Source: Leptotrichia massiliensis (GTDB lineage: Bacteria > Fusobacteriota > Fusobacteriia > Fusobacteriales > Leptotrichiaceae). Taken from it: a stretch of 64,000 nt of DNA. The stretch covers positions 558,001-622,000 of the forward strand of contig NZ_FNVZ01000005.1 in NCBI RefSeq assembly GCF_900104625.1. Direction: 5' to 3'. The translations under genes and the position numbers were made by a program. The stretch's first letter is position 1. The number at the start of each line of letters is the position of its first letter. Positions 17,686 to 26,913 of the stretch are shown here, piece by piece. The notes under the pieces were generated by a model that was not told the origin of the DNA, ran no database searches, and saw only the letters and a program-made list of their open reading frames with translations.

Positions 17686-19305
17686 TTAACTATACATTTC
17701 ATTTAGTCTTGCTTCAACAGTTTCGTCATTTAGATAATCATCATATTCCATTTCTTTTTCTAAAATTCCTTTTGGAGTGATTTCAATGATTTTATTTGCA
17801 ATTGTCTGAATAAATTCGTGGTCGTGCGTTGTAAATAAAATTGTTCCATCAAATCTTTCTAGTGATTTATTAAGCGATGTAATTGCTTCAAGATCCAAGT
17901 GATCTGTTGGGTTGTCTAATAATAGGACATTTGCGTTGGATAGCATCATTTTTGAAAGCATACAACGAACTTTTTCCCCTCCAGAAAGAACTTTGGCTTT
18001 TTTTCTTGCCTCTTCTCCTGAGAATAGCATTCTTCCTAAGAATCCGCGTACATATTCTTCGTGCTGATCAGTCGAAAACTGTCTTAACCAGTCAATTAGC
18101 GATAAATCTACATTTTCAAAATATGCTGAGTTGTCTTTTGGGAAATAGCTTTGTGAAGTTGTAACTCCCCACTCAACAGTTCCTGAATCTGGTTCTAATT
18201 CTCCAGCTAGAATTTGGAAAAGAGTAGTCTTTGCAATGTCATTTTTTGATAAAATAACAACTTTGTCCCCAGTATTTATCGTAAAGGAAATGTTGTTAAG
18301 AACTTTTTCGCCATCAACAGTTTTGGTTAAGTTTTCAACTTTTAACATATTGTTTCCAGCTTCTCTTTCAGGCTTGAACTCAATGTATGGATATTTTCTG
18401 TTAGAAACCTGCATATCTTCAAATTGTAATTTTTCCAGCTGTTTCTTACGGCTTGTAGCCTGCTTTGATTTTGAGGCGTTGGCAGAGAAACGTGCAATAA
18501 AGTCTTGCAATTCCTTTTTCTTTTGTTCCATTTTCTTATTCTGATTTCTGATTAATTCTTGCATTAATTGATTTGATTCATACCAGAAATCGTAGTTTCC
18601 AACAAACATTTTAATTTTTCCGTAATCAATATCAGCAATATGAGTACAAACTTTGTTTAAAAAGTGTCTATCATGCGAAACTACAAGTACAGTTGTGTTT
18701 TCCAAGTCCATTAGAAAATCTTCTAACCATTTTACTGCGTGCAAGTCAAGTCCATTTGTAGGCTCATCTAATAATAAAATGTCAGGATTTCCAAAAATAG
18801 CTTGTGCAAGCAATACTTTTACTTTTTCTGGTTCTGTTAATTCTTTCATAAGTTTGTGATGCAGTTCAGCAGGAATTCCTAAACCAATAAGGAATTTTTC
18901 AGCATTTGTTTCGGCTTCCCAGCCATCTAGCTCTGCAAATTCTCCCTCAAGTTCAGCCGCCAAATTTCCGTCTTCTTCTGTAAATTCGGTTTTTGCATAT
19001 AAAGCATTTTTTTGCATCATAATATCGTATAATTTTGCGTGTCCCATCATTACTACATTTAACACTTCTTCATCTTCGTAAGCAAAGTGATCCTGTTTTA
19101 GAAATGATAGTCTTTTATTTTTTTCTACAATAACTTCTCCAGAAGTAGAATCAAGTTCTCCAGTTAACACTTTCAAAAAAGTTGATTTTCCAGCTCCATT
19201 CGGTCCAATAATACCGTAACAGTTTCCTTCTGTAAATTTAATATTTACTTCATCAAAAAGTTTTCGTCCACCAAACTGGACAGATAAATTACTTGTTGAA
19301 ATCAA
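17686..19305 (-). CDS. ABC-F family ATPase with degenerate nucleotide-binding motifs
   Basis: Soluble tandem ABC protein of the ABC-F group (YbiT-like), whose members act on the ribosome as translation factors or in antibiotic protection. In 539 residues, domain 1 has an intact Walker A (GPNGAGKST), but its signature reads LTEPEKVKVL instead of LSGGE-type. Domain 2 has LSKNDIAKTT where Walker A is expected, an intact LSGGEKVRC signature, and DNPTDHLD where the usual Walker B is DEPTNHLD, so the catalytic Glu is Asn. The linker is Lys/Gln-rich (about 245-290). I checked these codons on the minus strand. Some may be normal for this subfamily. AAGGAGG precedes ATG. Confidence 0.9.
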   Translation of the reverse strand: MISTSNLSVQFGGRKLFDEVNIKFTEGNCYGIIGPNGAGKSTFLKVLTGELDSTSGEVIVEKNKRLSFLKQDHFAYEDEEVLNVVMMGHAKLYDIMMQKNALYAKTEFTEEDGNLAAELEGEFAELDGWEAETNAEKFLIGLGIPAELHHKLMKELTEPEKVKVLLAQAIFGNPDILLLDEPTNGLDLHAVKWLEDFLMDLENTTVLVVSHDRHFLNKVCTHIADIDYGKIKMFVGNYDFWYESNQLMQELIRNQNKKMEQKKKELQDFIARFSANASKSKQATSRKKQLEKLQFEDMQVSNRKYPYIEFKPEREAGNNMLKVENLTKTVDGEKVLNNISFTINTGDKVVILSKNDIAKTTLFQILAGELEPDSGTVEWGVTTSQSYFPKDNSAYFENVDLSLIDWLRQFSTDQHEEYVRGFLGRMLFSGEEARKKAKVLSGGEKVRCMLSKMMLSNANVLLLDNPTDHLDLEAITSLNKSLERFDGTILFTTHDHEFIQTIANKIIEITPKGILEKEMEYDDYLNDETVEARLNEMYS

Positions 19306-19340
19306 AAAATTTCCTCCTTAAATATTTATAATTTATCTAT

Positions 19341-19369
19341 ATTATATCAAAAATTTTCACTAAAAACAA
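19341..19369 (-). promoter_or_regulatory. ABC-F gene promoter (minus strand)
   Basis: Minus strand TTGTTT (19369-19364), 17 bases, TATAAT (19346-19341), with an extended -10 TG one base upstream. Confidence 0.65.
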
Positions 19370-19459
19370 AATAAATTTATTTAAAACCTTTATTTTTTTC
19401 AAAATAATTGGTAAAATATACAAAAGAAAAAAATTGAAAATGATAGAATGGGGAAACTT

Positions 19460-20236
19460 ATGAACAAGACAAATTTTCATACTCACAATTACCGATGTGA
19501 ACATGCCGTTGGAAATGTGGAAGATTATGTAAAAGTTGCAATTAGGGAAGGTTATACTGAACTTGGAATCTCAGATCACGCTCCAATGTCTGAATATTAT
19601 GAAAATAATAGAATGAAAGAAGAAGATTTTGACGGATATTTGAAGGAAATAGAAGAAGCTCAGGAAAAATACGGAGATAAGATTAAGATTTATAAATCAT
19701 TAGAAATCGAATATTTTCCAGAATTTATTGAAAAATATGATAAATATAGAGAAAAATTGGATTATCTTGTTTTAGGGTTGCATGCCTTTAGAAAAGACGG
19801 AGATAGTACAAATTATAATGCTTGGAAGATACAGACAGGAGAAGATGTTCTGGCGTATGCTAAATTTATGGTGGAAGCTATAGAAAGTGGAAAATTTGGC
19901 TACATTGCACATCCAGATTTGTATGTAATAAATTATCGAACTTGGGATGAAAGTTGTAAAAAAGCAGCACATATGATTGCAAAAGCGGCAGAAAAAATGG
20001 ATGTACCACTTGAAGTGAATGCAAACGGAATAAGAAAAACATTTGAAAGACATCCAGACTGGGATAGATACATGTATCCGTACAAGGAATTTTGGGAAAT
20101 TGTGAAGCAGTATAATGTTAGAACGATAATCGGTTCAGATGCACACGATTTTAACAGGATGGAAGACAGGGAGATGGAAATTGCGAGAGAGTTTGCGAAG
20201 GAAATTGGGCTAAATGTAATTGAGAGTATTTTTTAA
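19460..20236 (+). CDS. PHP-domain phosphatase, HisK-type histidinol-phosphatase-like
   Basis: Metal-dependent phosphoesterase of the PHP family. The 258 residues show the metal-binding series FHTHNYRCEHA (start), GISDHAP (about 40-46), LEIEYFPEF, LVLGLHAFR, IAHPDLY and the late GSDAHDF. That order is typical of histidinol-phosphatases of the HisK class, but no other histidine genes are near, so the substrate is uncertain. An in-frame ATG at 19448 exists; TGGGGA before ATG 19460 makes the latter more likely. It is followed after 31 bases by the Nudix gene. Confidence 0.83.
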   Translation: MNKTNFHTHNYRCEHAVGNVEDYVKVAIREGYTELGISDHAPMSEYYENNRMKEEDFDGYLKEIEEAQEKYGDKIKIYKSLEIEYFPEFIEKYDKYREKLDYLVLGLHAFRKDGDSTNYNAWKIQTGEDVLAYAKFMVEAIESGKFGYIAHPDLYVINYRTWDESCKKAAHMIAKAAEKMDVPLEVNANGIRKTFERHPDWDRYMYPYKEFWEIVKQYNVRTIIGSDAHDFNRMEDREMEIAREFAKEIGLNVIESIF

Positions 20237-20267
20237 ATAAAAGGAAAATAAACTTTAGGAGGTAAAA

Positions 20268-20768
20268 ATGGATAATACTTTTAGATTTTTAAAAGGTGCA
20301 AAAATGATACATCCTACCACAGGGATAACTTTGGAGTATTTAGATAAATCTGATGCAGTTTGTTTTGTGTTATTTAACGAAACAAAAGAAAAAGTAATTT
20401 TAGTGAAACAGTTCAGACCAGGGCCAAAAAATTATGAAATTGAAGTTTGTGCTGGGCTAATTGATGGTAATGAGGAGCCTAGAGTGGCTGCATTTAGAGA
20501 GTTGAAAGAGGAAACTGGGTATTTAGAAAAAGATGTGACAGACATTGAAGAAATGCCACAAGGACTGTATGTATCGCCAGGATACACTACTGAAAGATTG
20601 TATTTTTTCAGTGCGAGACTAAAATCTGATGATATTAAACCAATAGAGCAGTCACTTGATCATGGGGAAGAAGTGGAAGTAGTATGGGTTAATGTGAAGG
20701 ATATTACAAAAATGTCAACTGATATGAAAACAATATTGGCGGTAACGTATTTTCAAGATAAAAAATAA
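20268..20768 (+). CDS. Nudix hydrolase, ADP-ribose pyrophosphatase type
   Basis: Hydrolyses nucleoside diphosphates linked to another group, most likely ADP-ribose. The Nudix box is perfect: Gly63, five residues, Glu69, seven residues, then RELKEETGY (77-85). The upstream LVKQFRPGPKNYEIE segment is typical of ADPRase/NudF enzymes. 166 residues, single domain. AGGAGG lies six bases before ATG. It may be co-transcribed with the preceding phosphatase. Confidence 0.92.
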   Translation: MDNTFRFLKGAKMIHPTTGITLEYLDKSDAVCFVLFNETKEKVILVKQFRPGPKNYEIEVCAGLIDGNEEPRVAAFRELKEETGYLEKDVTDIEEMPQGLYVSPGYTTERLYFFSARLKSDDIKPIEQSLDHGEEVEVVWVNVKDITKMSTDMKTILAVTYFQDKK

Positions 20769-20805
20769 TTTTTAGGTAAGTAAAAATTTACGAAGGGAGG
20801 ATAGT

Positions 20806-21234
20806 ATGAACAAATTTTATCTGCCACTACCTGTCATAATATTGATTTTTTATATAGTTTATACAGTTTTTGCAATAACTATGAGAAAAATCAAATTTAA
20901 CGTGGAAAATTTAGAAGAACTAGACGGAGAATTTATATTTACTTTTATAAAAAGAATAAAAAAGAAAGAAATTTATTTTAATATTGATGAAGTAAAAATA
21001 TGTCTTTTAACAAGAATACTTATTCAGAAAGGAACTTTTAGAACGATAAACTTCAATATATATCTGAATGACGGATATAGTCTAAGATTGAGAAAAAAAA
21101 GAGAATGTCTGCTATTCCTACAAGTATGCAGGGAGAAAAGAGAAGATTTGTATCAAAAAATTTTGAGTATGATACCTGCAGAAACAACAGTCGTTTCAAT
21201 TATTGAAAAGGAACTGGATAATTTTAAGCGATAA
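20806..21234 (+). CDS. Single-span membrane protein of unknown function
   Basis: A 142-residue protein with an N-terminal membrane span (about 6-25) and a basic, beta-rich cytoplasmic part (KKKEIYFNIDEVKICLL..., TINFNIYLNDGYSLRLRKK) that loosely resembles a PH-like domain. No family is recognised. GGGAGG precedes ATG. It is 25 bases upstream of the DUF4272-like gene and shares its direction, so the two are probably one transcript. Confidence 0.75.
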   Translation: MNKFYLPLPVIILIFYIVYTVFAITMRKIKFNVENLEELDGEFIFTFIKRIKKKEIYFNIDEVKICLLTRILIQKGTFRTINFNIYLNDGYSLRLRKKRECLLFLQVCREKREDLYQKILSMIPAETTVVSIIEKELDNFKR

Positions 21235-21259
21235 AAATAAATTAGGAAAGGGAGAAAAG

Positions 21260-22489
21260 ATGAATCTGTGGAATTTTTTTAAAAGAAAGAAAAAAACAAA
21301 ATCAGGAATATGTTTTTCAAAAGAAAAGTCAAAAGAAGAACTTGTAAAAAACTTTTTGGAAATTAATGCTGATAAAATTGAAACAATTACGACAGAGACT
21401 GGAGAAGAATTAACTGGAAATACCAGTAAATTTTTTCTTTATTTAAAGGATGGGAGAAAAGTTACAGTATTAATAAATCCAAAGCGTGATTTTCTTCTTA
21501 AACAGCAAATAGGACTTGAAATATTTTTGGAAAAATTAAAGTCAGAAACTTTTAAAAATATAGATGAGAAAGAGCTTTTTGAGTATAACAGTCTGTTTGT
21601 AATTTTTGAAGCAGTAAGTAAAGAAGAAGAGAAAGAAAATGGGAAATTATTAGATCAACTGGCAGTTTTTTTAGGGGAATTCTATAAATTTATTATACAA
21701 AAAAATTTGAAACATTATCACTATAATAGAAAAAGAATGGTTCAGAATAATGAAAAATGGGAGATTTCAGACTTTATTCCACCCCTTTCAGATAAAATGT
21801 TCTTTGAATATGAAATAGAAATGACTGACAATGATGCCGAAAGAATGAAAAAAAATATTGAAATTTTGAGAGAAAACGGTCTTCCTTATGATGAAAAAAT
21901 GGAAGTGAGCATCTCTGAAAAAGATGTAAAGATATATAAAAAATGGGATATTATAAGAAGAATTGTAGCAATAGTAGTAACACGCCTTGCTGCAGAAACA
22001 TATCTTGAGAAAAAAGAAAATGGTAAAAAAGAGTTGGCTGCAATGGTAGATGTTTTTGAAGAAAAGTACCAGTTTAAGCAAGTTTTATCAGAGCGTGAAA
22101 AAGATTTTATTGAAAATTTAAGTGAGGATAAGGATTTGAATGCAGAGTTTTATTTTAGACTTGAGTCAGCAAAAATGCTACTATGGGTTTTATCAATTAT
22201 AGATATTGAATTTCAGGATTTTAATACATTTTGTGATATTTCAATTTTAATAAATGGAATAAAAAATGAAAATTTAAAATCATTTGCAAGAAAATGTGAG
22301 ATTCGTTCCAAAAATAAAATTATGGATATGCTTGACTATATATATAGGTTAAACTGGGCAAATGTTGAAATAAAAATGAATGGGTATGAAAGAATTGTAA
22401 ATGAAAGTATTTTATATTTTAGTAGGTTGGCAGTGGAATGGGTAGTTCAGGATGGAAAAAGTATGGATGATATTGTAATTCATACATAA
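21260..22489 (+). CDS. DUF4272-like protein of unknown function
   Basis: A 409-residue, mostly soluble protein. The C-terminal half has the features I associate with DUF4272: RRIVAIVVTRLAAETYL, FRLESAKMLLWVLSIIDIE and a late IYRLNWANVE-type segment followed by GYERIVNESILYFSRLAVEWVVQ. The basic N-terminus (NLWNFFKRKKKTK) could touch the membrane. The frame is open from 21203 inside the preceding gene, but AAAGGGAG before ATG 21260 fixes the start. No catalytic motif is visible. Function unknown; the pairing with the membrane protein upstream may be functional. Confidence 0.75.
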   Translation: MNLWNFFKRKKKTKSGICFSKEKSKEELVKNFLEINADKIETITTETGEELTGNTSKFFLYLKDGRKVTVLINPKRDFLLKQQIGLEIFLEKLKSETFKNIDEKELFEYNSLFVIFEAVSKEEEKENGKLLDQLAVFLGEFYKFIIQKNLKHYHYNRKRMVQNNEKWEISDFIPPLSDKMFFEYEIEMTDNDAERMKKNIEILRENGLPYDEKMEVSISEKDVKIYKKWDIIRRIVAIVVTRLAAETYLEKKENGKKELAAMVDVFEEKYQFKQVLSEREKDFIENLSEDKDLNAEFYFRLESAKMLLWVLSIIDIEFQDFNTFCDISILINGIKNENLKSFARKCEIRSKNKIMDMLDYIYRLNWANVEIKMNGYERIVNESILYFSRLAVEWVVQDGKSMDDIVIHT

Positions 22490-22560
22490 AAAAACTTATT
22501 GCTAGATTATTTTGAAACCATTAAAAAAACAGGCTTAAATAAAATAATTTTAAAAATTAT

Positions 22561-22589
22561 TTGACAATGGAAATTAAAAATGCTAATAT
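22561..22589 (+). promoter_or_regulatory. pfkA promoter
   Basis: Perfect TTGACA (22561-22566), 17 bases, TAATAT (22584-22589), with TG one base before the -10. This is one of the strongest promoter matches in the window, as expected for a glycolytic gene. Confidence 0.85.
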
Positions 22590-22664
22590 AAAAATGTAAG
22601 ATTTATAAAGATTTTTTTAAGTTAATAAATTTGTAATTATATGTATAGAAGGAGAAAAAATACA

Positions 22665-23627
22665 ATGAAAAAAATCGCAATTTTAACAAGTGGAGGAGAT
22701 TCACAAGGTATGAATACAGCGATAAGAGCTGTCACTAAAGCTGCAATAAACAAAGGAATGGAAGTTTATGGTATAAGAAGAGGATACAAAGGTATGCTTG
22801 AAGATCAAATTTTTCCATTGACATTGTTAGATGTAAGTGGAATTGCTGATAAAGGTGGGACAATTTTATTATCAGCCAGATTGCCAGAGTTTAAAGATCC
22901 TGAAGTTAGAGCAAAAGCGGCGGCTAATTTGAAAAAACATGGAATAGACGGACTAGTTGTAATTGGAGGAGATGGTTCATTCCATGGAGCACATTATTTG
23001 TATGAAGAACATGGAATTAAAACAATTGGAATACCAGGGACTATTGATAATGACGTAGCTGGAACAGACTATACAGTTGGTTATGATACAGCATTAAATA
23101 TTATATTAGACGCTATCTCAAAATTGAAAGATACTGCTACTTCTCACGAAAGAACATATTTAGTAGAAGTAATGGGAAGAAACTGTGGAGATTTGGCTCT
23201 TTATGCTGCAATAGCAGGAGGAGCAAGTGGAGTTATGATTCCAGAAACTCAAACATCTATTGATAAAATATCAGAAGTAATTAAAAAAAGACGTGAAGAA
23301 GGTAAATTATATGATATAATCGTTGTTGCTGAAGGTGTAGGAGATGTTATGAAAATTAAAGATGAGTTAGCCAAAAAAGTTGATACAAGCATAAGAGTTA
23401 CTATTTTAGGACATATACAAAGAGGTGGAGCACCTACTGCATTTGATAGAATTTTAGCAACAAGATTAGGAGTAAGAGCTGTTGAGCTTATTGAAGAAGG
23501 ACAAGGTGGATTAATGGTTGGAATTCAAAGTGAAGAAGTAACAACTCATAAATTATCTTACGCTTGGGAAAATTATTCAAAAGCATCTGTTGCCGATTAT
23601 GCAATAGCAAACATATTATCATTATAA
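22665..23627 (+). CDS. pfkA: ATP-dependent 6-phosphofructokinase
   Basis: Phosphorylates fructose 6-phosphate in glycolysis. The 320-residue product has the bacterial PFK layout: SGGDSQGMNTAIR (9-21; most relatives have GGDAPGMN), LSARLPEF (about 69-76), IGGDGS with Asp103, the catalytic PGTIDND (124-130), VEVMGRNCGDLAL and ILGHIQRGG. Gly104 in GGDGS is typical of ATP rather than pyrophosphate use. The frame is open from 22641, but AAGGAG and ATG 22665 give the family N-terminus. pyk follows 108 bases later, so the two may be co-transcribed. Confidence 0.96.
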   Translation: MKKIAILTSGGDSQGMNTAIRAVTKAAINKGMEVYGIRRGYKGMLEDQIFPLTLLDVSGIADKGGTILLSARLPEFKDPEVRAKAAANLKKHGIDGLVVIGGDGSFHGAHYLYEEHGIKTIGIPGTIDNDVAGTDYTVGYDTALNIILDAISKLKDTATSHERTYLVEVMGRNCGDLALYAAIAGGASGVMIPETQTSIDKISEVIKKRREEGKLYDIIVVAEGVGDVMKIKDELAKKVDTSIRVTILGHIQRGGAPTAFDRILATRLGVRAVELIEEGQGGLMVGIQSEEVTTHKLSYAWENYSKASVADYAIANILSL

Positions 23628-23735
23628 TTGTTAATGAAAGACTGATTTTTTTAAAATAAATGAAATTTCTTACACAAAGTGAGAATTCATTGATAATAAG
23701 GCAATGAAATTTTAAATCAAATTTTAGGAGGAAAA

Positions 23736-25163
23736 ATGAAAATTAAAATGACTAAAGTTGTTTGTACCATTGGTCCAAAAACTGAAAGTGCTGAAATGTT
23801 AACAAAGTTAGTGGAAAGTGGAATGAACGTAATGAGATTAAACTTTTCACATGGTGATTTTGAAGAACATGGAGCAAGAATTAAAAATATTAGAGAAGTA
23901 ATGAAAAAAACAGGTAGAGAAGTAGGAATTTTATTAGATACTAAAGGGCCTGAAATCAGAACTGGTAAATTAGAAGATGGAAAAGATGTATTATTAGAAA
24001 CTGGTAAAAAAGTAACAATTACTACAGACTATACTTTTGTTGGAAATGCTGAAAAATTTGCAGTTTCTTATCCTGGAATTGTTGATGACTTATATGAAGG
24101 AACAACAGTTTTATTGGATGATGGTTTAGTTGGATTAAAAGTTGAAAGTGTTGATAAAGCAGCTGGAGAAGTTCACTGTGTTGTTACAAACACTGGAGAA
24201 TTAGGAGAAACTAAAGGTGTAAACTTGCCAGATGTTTCAGTTGGATTGCCAGCGTTGGCTGAGAAAGATATTGCTGACTTGAAATTTGGTTGTGAACAAG
24301 GTGTTGACTTTGTAGCAGCTTCATTTATAAGAAAAGCATCTGACGTTGCTGAAGTAAGAAAAGTGTTAGATGATAATGGTGGAAAAAATATCCATATTAT
24401 CTCAAAAATCGAAAGCCAAGAAGGTGTCGATAACTTTGATGAAATCTTGGAATTAAGTGATGCAATCATGGTTGCTAGAGGAGATCTAGGAGTAGAAGTA
24501 CCTGCTGAAGAAGTTCCGTTTATGCAAAAAATGATGATTAGAAAATGTAACAAAGCTGGGAAACCAGTTATTACAGCAACACAAATGTTAGATTCAATGA
24601 TAAGAAACCCACGTCCTACAAGAGCAGAAGCTGGAGACGTTGCTAACGCTATCTTAGATGGTACAGATGCAGTTATGTTATCAGGAGAATCTGCAAAAGG
24701 TAAATATCCAGTGGAAGCTGTTAAAATGATGGCAACTATCTCAAAAAGAACAGACGAATTTAAAAAATTCAAAACTATCGAAACTCCAGATGGATCAGAA
24801 ATTACTGTTACAGAAGCAATTTCAAGTGGTGCAGTAAGTACTTCTCATGCATTGGATGCTAAATTAATCGTATGTTGGACAAAAACTGGTAGAGCACCAA
24901 GAATGATTAGAAAATATGGACCAACTGTACCAATTATCGCGTTGACTGACAACGAACAAACTGCTAGACAATTGGCACTAGTAAGAGGAGTTAGAGCTTA
25001 CGTAGCAAAAGGATTAGATAAAACAGATGATTTCTTCGCAAAAGCAAGAGAAATTGCAGCTAACCATGAAGAAGCTAAAAAAGGTGATTTAGTGGTAATG
25101 GTAACTGGAATTTCTAAAGAAGGAACAACTAATACATTTAGAGTAGAAAGAGTTGGAGAATAA
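23736..25163 (+). CDS. pyk: Pyruvate kinase
   Basis: Makes ATP and pyruvate from phosphoenolpyruvate. The 475 residues give the short form without the extra C-terminal PEP-utiliser domain. Blocks: KVVCTIGPKTES, MNVMRLNFSHG, LLDTKGPEIRTG, HIISKIESQEGVDNFDEIL with the catalytic Lys, MVARGDLGVEVP and TATQMLDSMIRNPRPTRAEAGDVANAI. AGGAGG precedes ATG. The codons are clearly optimised, as for a highly expressed gene. Confidence 0.97.
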   Translation: MKIKMTKVVCTIGPKTESAEMLTKLVESGMNVMRLNFSHGDFEEHGARIKNIREVMKKTGREVGILLDTKGPEIRTGKLEDGKDVLLETGKKVTITTDYTFVGNAEKFAVSYPGIVDDLYEGTTVLLDDGLVGLKVESVDKAAGEVHCVVTNTGELGETKGVNLPDVSVGLPALAEKDIADLKFGCEQGVDFVAASFIRKASDVAEVRKVLDDNGGKNIHIISKIESQEGVDNFDEILELSDAIMVARGDLGVEVPAEEVPFMQKMMIRKCNKAGKPVITATQMLDSMIRNPRPTRAEAGDVANAILDGTDAVMLSGESAKGKYPVEAVKMMATISKRTDEFKKFKTIETPDGSEITVTEAISSGAVSTSHALDAKLIVCWTKTGRAPRMIRKYGPTVPIIALTDNEQTARQLALVRGVRAYVAKGLDKTDDFFAKAREIAANHEEAKKGDLVVMVTGISKEGTTNTFRVERVGE

Positions 25164-25220
25164 TTAAAAATCTGATTATTTAACCATACTACACACAACA
25201 AGCAATTATAAATATTTTAT

Positions 25221-25253
25221 GAGGGAAACGGTCTTATGCCTTTCCCTCTGTTT
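25221..25253 (+). terminator. Probable terminator after pyk
   Basis: GAGGGAAA (25221-25228) pairs perfectly with TTTCCCTC (25241-25248). The following T tract is poor (TGTTTATA), so termination may be partial. Confidence 0.6.
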
Positions 25254-25338
25254 ATATACTTAGAACTTTTATAGACTTAAACTTAATGAAATATACTTAA
25301 AACGATTGGATTGCAGAATTTAGGAAAGGAATAAAAAA

Positions 25339-25935
25339 GTGAAAAAACTTGATGATTTGATAGATGTTTTTGCAAAATTACCAGGAATTGGGAGAAAAAG
25401 TGCAGCAAGAATTGCGTTTGATATGCTTGAAAAAAGCGAAGCTGATATTGACAGAATGCTTGAAATAATAAAAGATTCACATACGAATATTAAACATTGT
25501 GAAATTTGTGGAAATTTATCGGAAAATGATATTTGTGAGATTTGTGCTAATGAGAAAAGAGATACGGAAGTAATCTGTGTTGTTGAAGGAGTAAGAGATG
25601 TAATTGCCTTTGAAAAATCAGAAACATACAATGGGCTCTATCATGTGCTTGGCGGAAAAATTGATCCACTAAATGGAATTACTATCGAAGATTTGAATTT
25701 GAGAAAATTGATAAGAAGGCTGGATGGGAGTATAAAAGAAGTTATACTTGCCTTAAATCCTGATTTAGAAGGGGAAACAACAAGTCTTTATTTAACAAAA
25801 TTCTTAAAAGATAAAAATATAAAAATTTCAAAAATCGCCAGTGGAATTCCAATGGGAGGAAATATTGAATATACAGATATGGCAACACTGGGAAGATCAC
25901 TGGAAGGAAGAATTAATGTAGATGATATAGATTAA
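25339..25935 (+). CDS. recR: Recombination protein RecR
   Basis: Works with RecO at gapped DNA. The 198 residues contain the helix-hairpin-helix LPGIGRKSAARIAF (14-27), the zinc finger Cys54, Cys57, Cys66, Cys69, and the Toprim domain (VICVVEGVRDVIAFE, LNPDLEGETTSLYL). The C-terminal ASGIPMGGNIEYTDMATLGRSLEGR is diagnostic. The start is GTG with AGGAAAGGA upstream. An imperfect hairpin lies at 25945-25981 after the gene but lacks a T run. Confidence 0.96.
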   Translation: MKKLDDLIDVFAKLPGIGRKSAARIAFDMLEKSEADIDRMLEIIKDSHTNIKHCEICGNLSENDICEICANEKRDTEVICVVEGVRDVIAFEKSETYNGLYHVLGGKIDPLNGITIEDLNLRKLIRRLDGSIKEVILALNPDLEGETTSLYLTKFLKDKNIKISKIASGIPMGGNIEYTDMATLGRSLEGRINVDDID

Positions 25936-26049
25936 TATTTATAGTTTAGGAATTTATGAAAAAATTTAGAAATTGCCTAAAATGAGCATAACTTCTAATT
26001 TTAATTTTATATAAATATTGTTATAAATTGGAAAAAACTGAAAAAATAT

Positions 26050-26077
26050 TTGCACTTTTAAAATGATATGGTATAAT
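26050..26077 (+). promoter_or_regulatory. Promoter of the ankyrin-ptsI unit
   Basis: TTGCAC (26050-26055), 16 bases, perfect TATAAT (26072-26077), 24 bases before the GTG start. Confidence 0.75.
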
Positions 26078-26101
26078 ATTAAATATAGTGAGGTATAAAA
26101 A

Positions 26102-26863
26102 GTGAACAAGTTTTTTTTATTTAAAAATTTTAAAATAATTGTTATTATGTTTTTTGTATTTTTTTATCAAATACTATTTCCTGTAACTTTTAAATATAAT
26201 ACTGGAGAAAATCTAGTACAAAAGATAAGAGGTGAAGAAAAACAGGAAAAACTAATAAAATCAGTATTGGATGCTATACGTGGACATAATAATAAATTTG
26301 TTAGATTTTATCTTGCAACTAAAGATAATATTAATAATAGAGAAAAAATAAAAGACCAGTTTGCAAATCGAAAAGAAGGAGTGTACGGTGTAAATTTAGA
26401 TGAAGCATTATTGTTTCAAGGAAATGGTGAATTGGTTGATGTAAATGCAAAAACCAAGGATGGATATACACCAATTATTGTAGCCATTGAAGCTAAAAAT
26501 AATGAAATTTTGAAGCTTCTTATTGAAAATGGTGCAGATTTATATGAAAAACATCCAATTTTTAATAGAACTACACTTGGAACAGCAGCATATTATGAAA
26601 ATGCCGAAGCAGTGGAAATATTGTTAAAAAAAGATGCAAGACTTGCAAATGTTGGAAGTGATGCGGATGGATGGACTCCACTCCAAGATGCAACATTAAA
26701 AGCTAATTCCAGAATTGTCAAAATGTTGTTGGAACATGGAGCAAATCCCACAATTACAGATAAGCATGGTGGAACCCCAATGGATATGGCAACAAAATTT
26801 GGAAAAGGTGAAATTGTAAAAATGCTGAGGGATTACATAAAGGCTAATAGAGGTAGATTATAG
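26102..26863 (+). CDS. Ankyrin-repeat protein, probably exported or membrane-anchored
   Basis: A 253-residue protein with a hydrophobic N-terminal segment (about 8-30) that may be an uncleaved anchor or signal, then at least four ankyrin repeats from about residue 115: DGYTPIIVAIEAKNNEILKLLIENGAD, TLGTAAYYENAEAVEILLKKDA, DGWTPLQDATLKANSRIVKMLLEHGAN and HGGTPMDMATKFGKGEIVKMLRDY (partial quotes of each unit). The start is GTG with GAGGT upstream. It precedes ptsI by 50 bases with no terminator between, so the two should share a transcript. The binding partner is unknown. Confidence 0.85.
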   Translation: MNKFFLFKNFKIIVIMFFVFFYQILFPVTFKYNTGENLVQKIRGEEKQEKLIKSVLDAIRGHNNKFVRFYLATKDNINNREKIKDQFANRKEGVYGVNLDEALLFQGNGELVDVNAKTKDGYTPIIVAIEAKNNEILKLLIENGADLYEKHPIFNRTTLGTAAYYENAEAVEILLKKDARLANVGSDADGWTPLQDATLKANSRIVKMLLEHGANPTITDKHGGTPMDMATKFGKGEIVKMLRDYIKANRGRL

Positions 26864-26913
26864 TTTTTTGAATTTGTTTGTAATAAAAAAATTTATATAT
26901 AGAGGAGAAAACA

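Noticed and set aside
25945-25981. Imperfect hairpin after recR as a terminator
   Set aside because: Contains a bulge and no T run follows; the next gene has its own promoter anyway.
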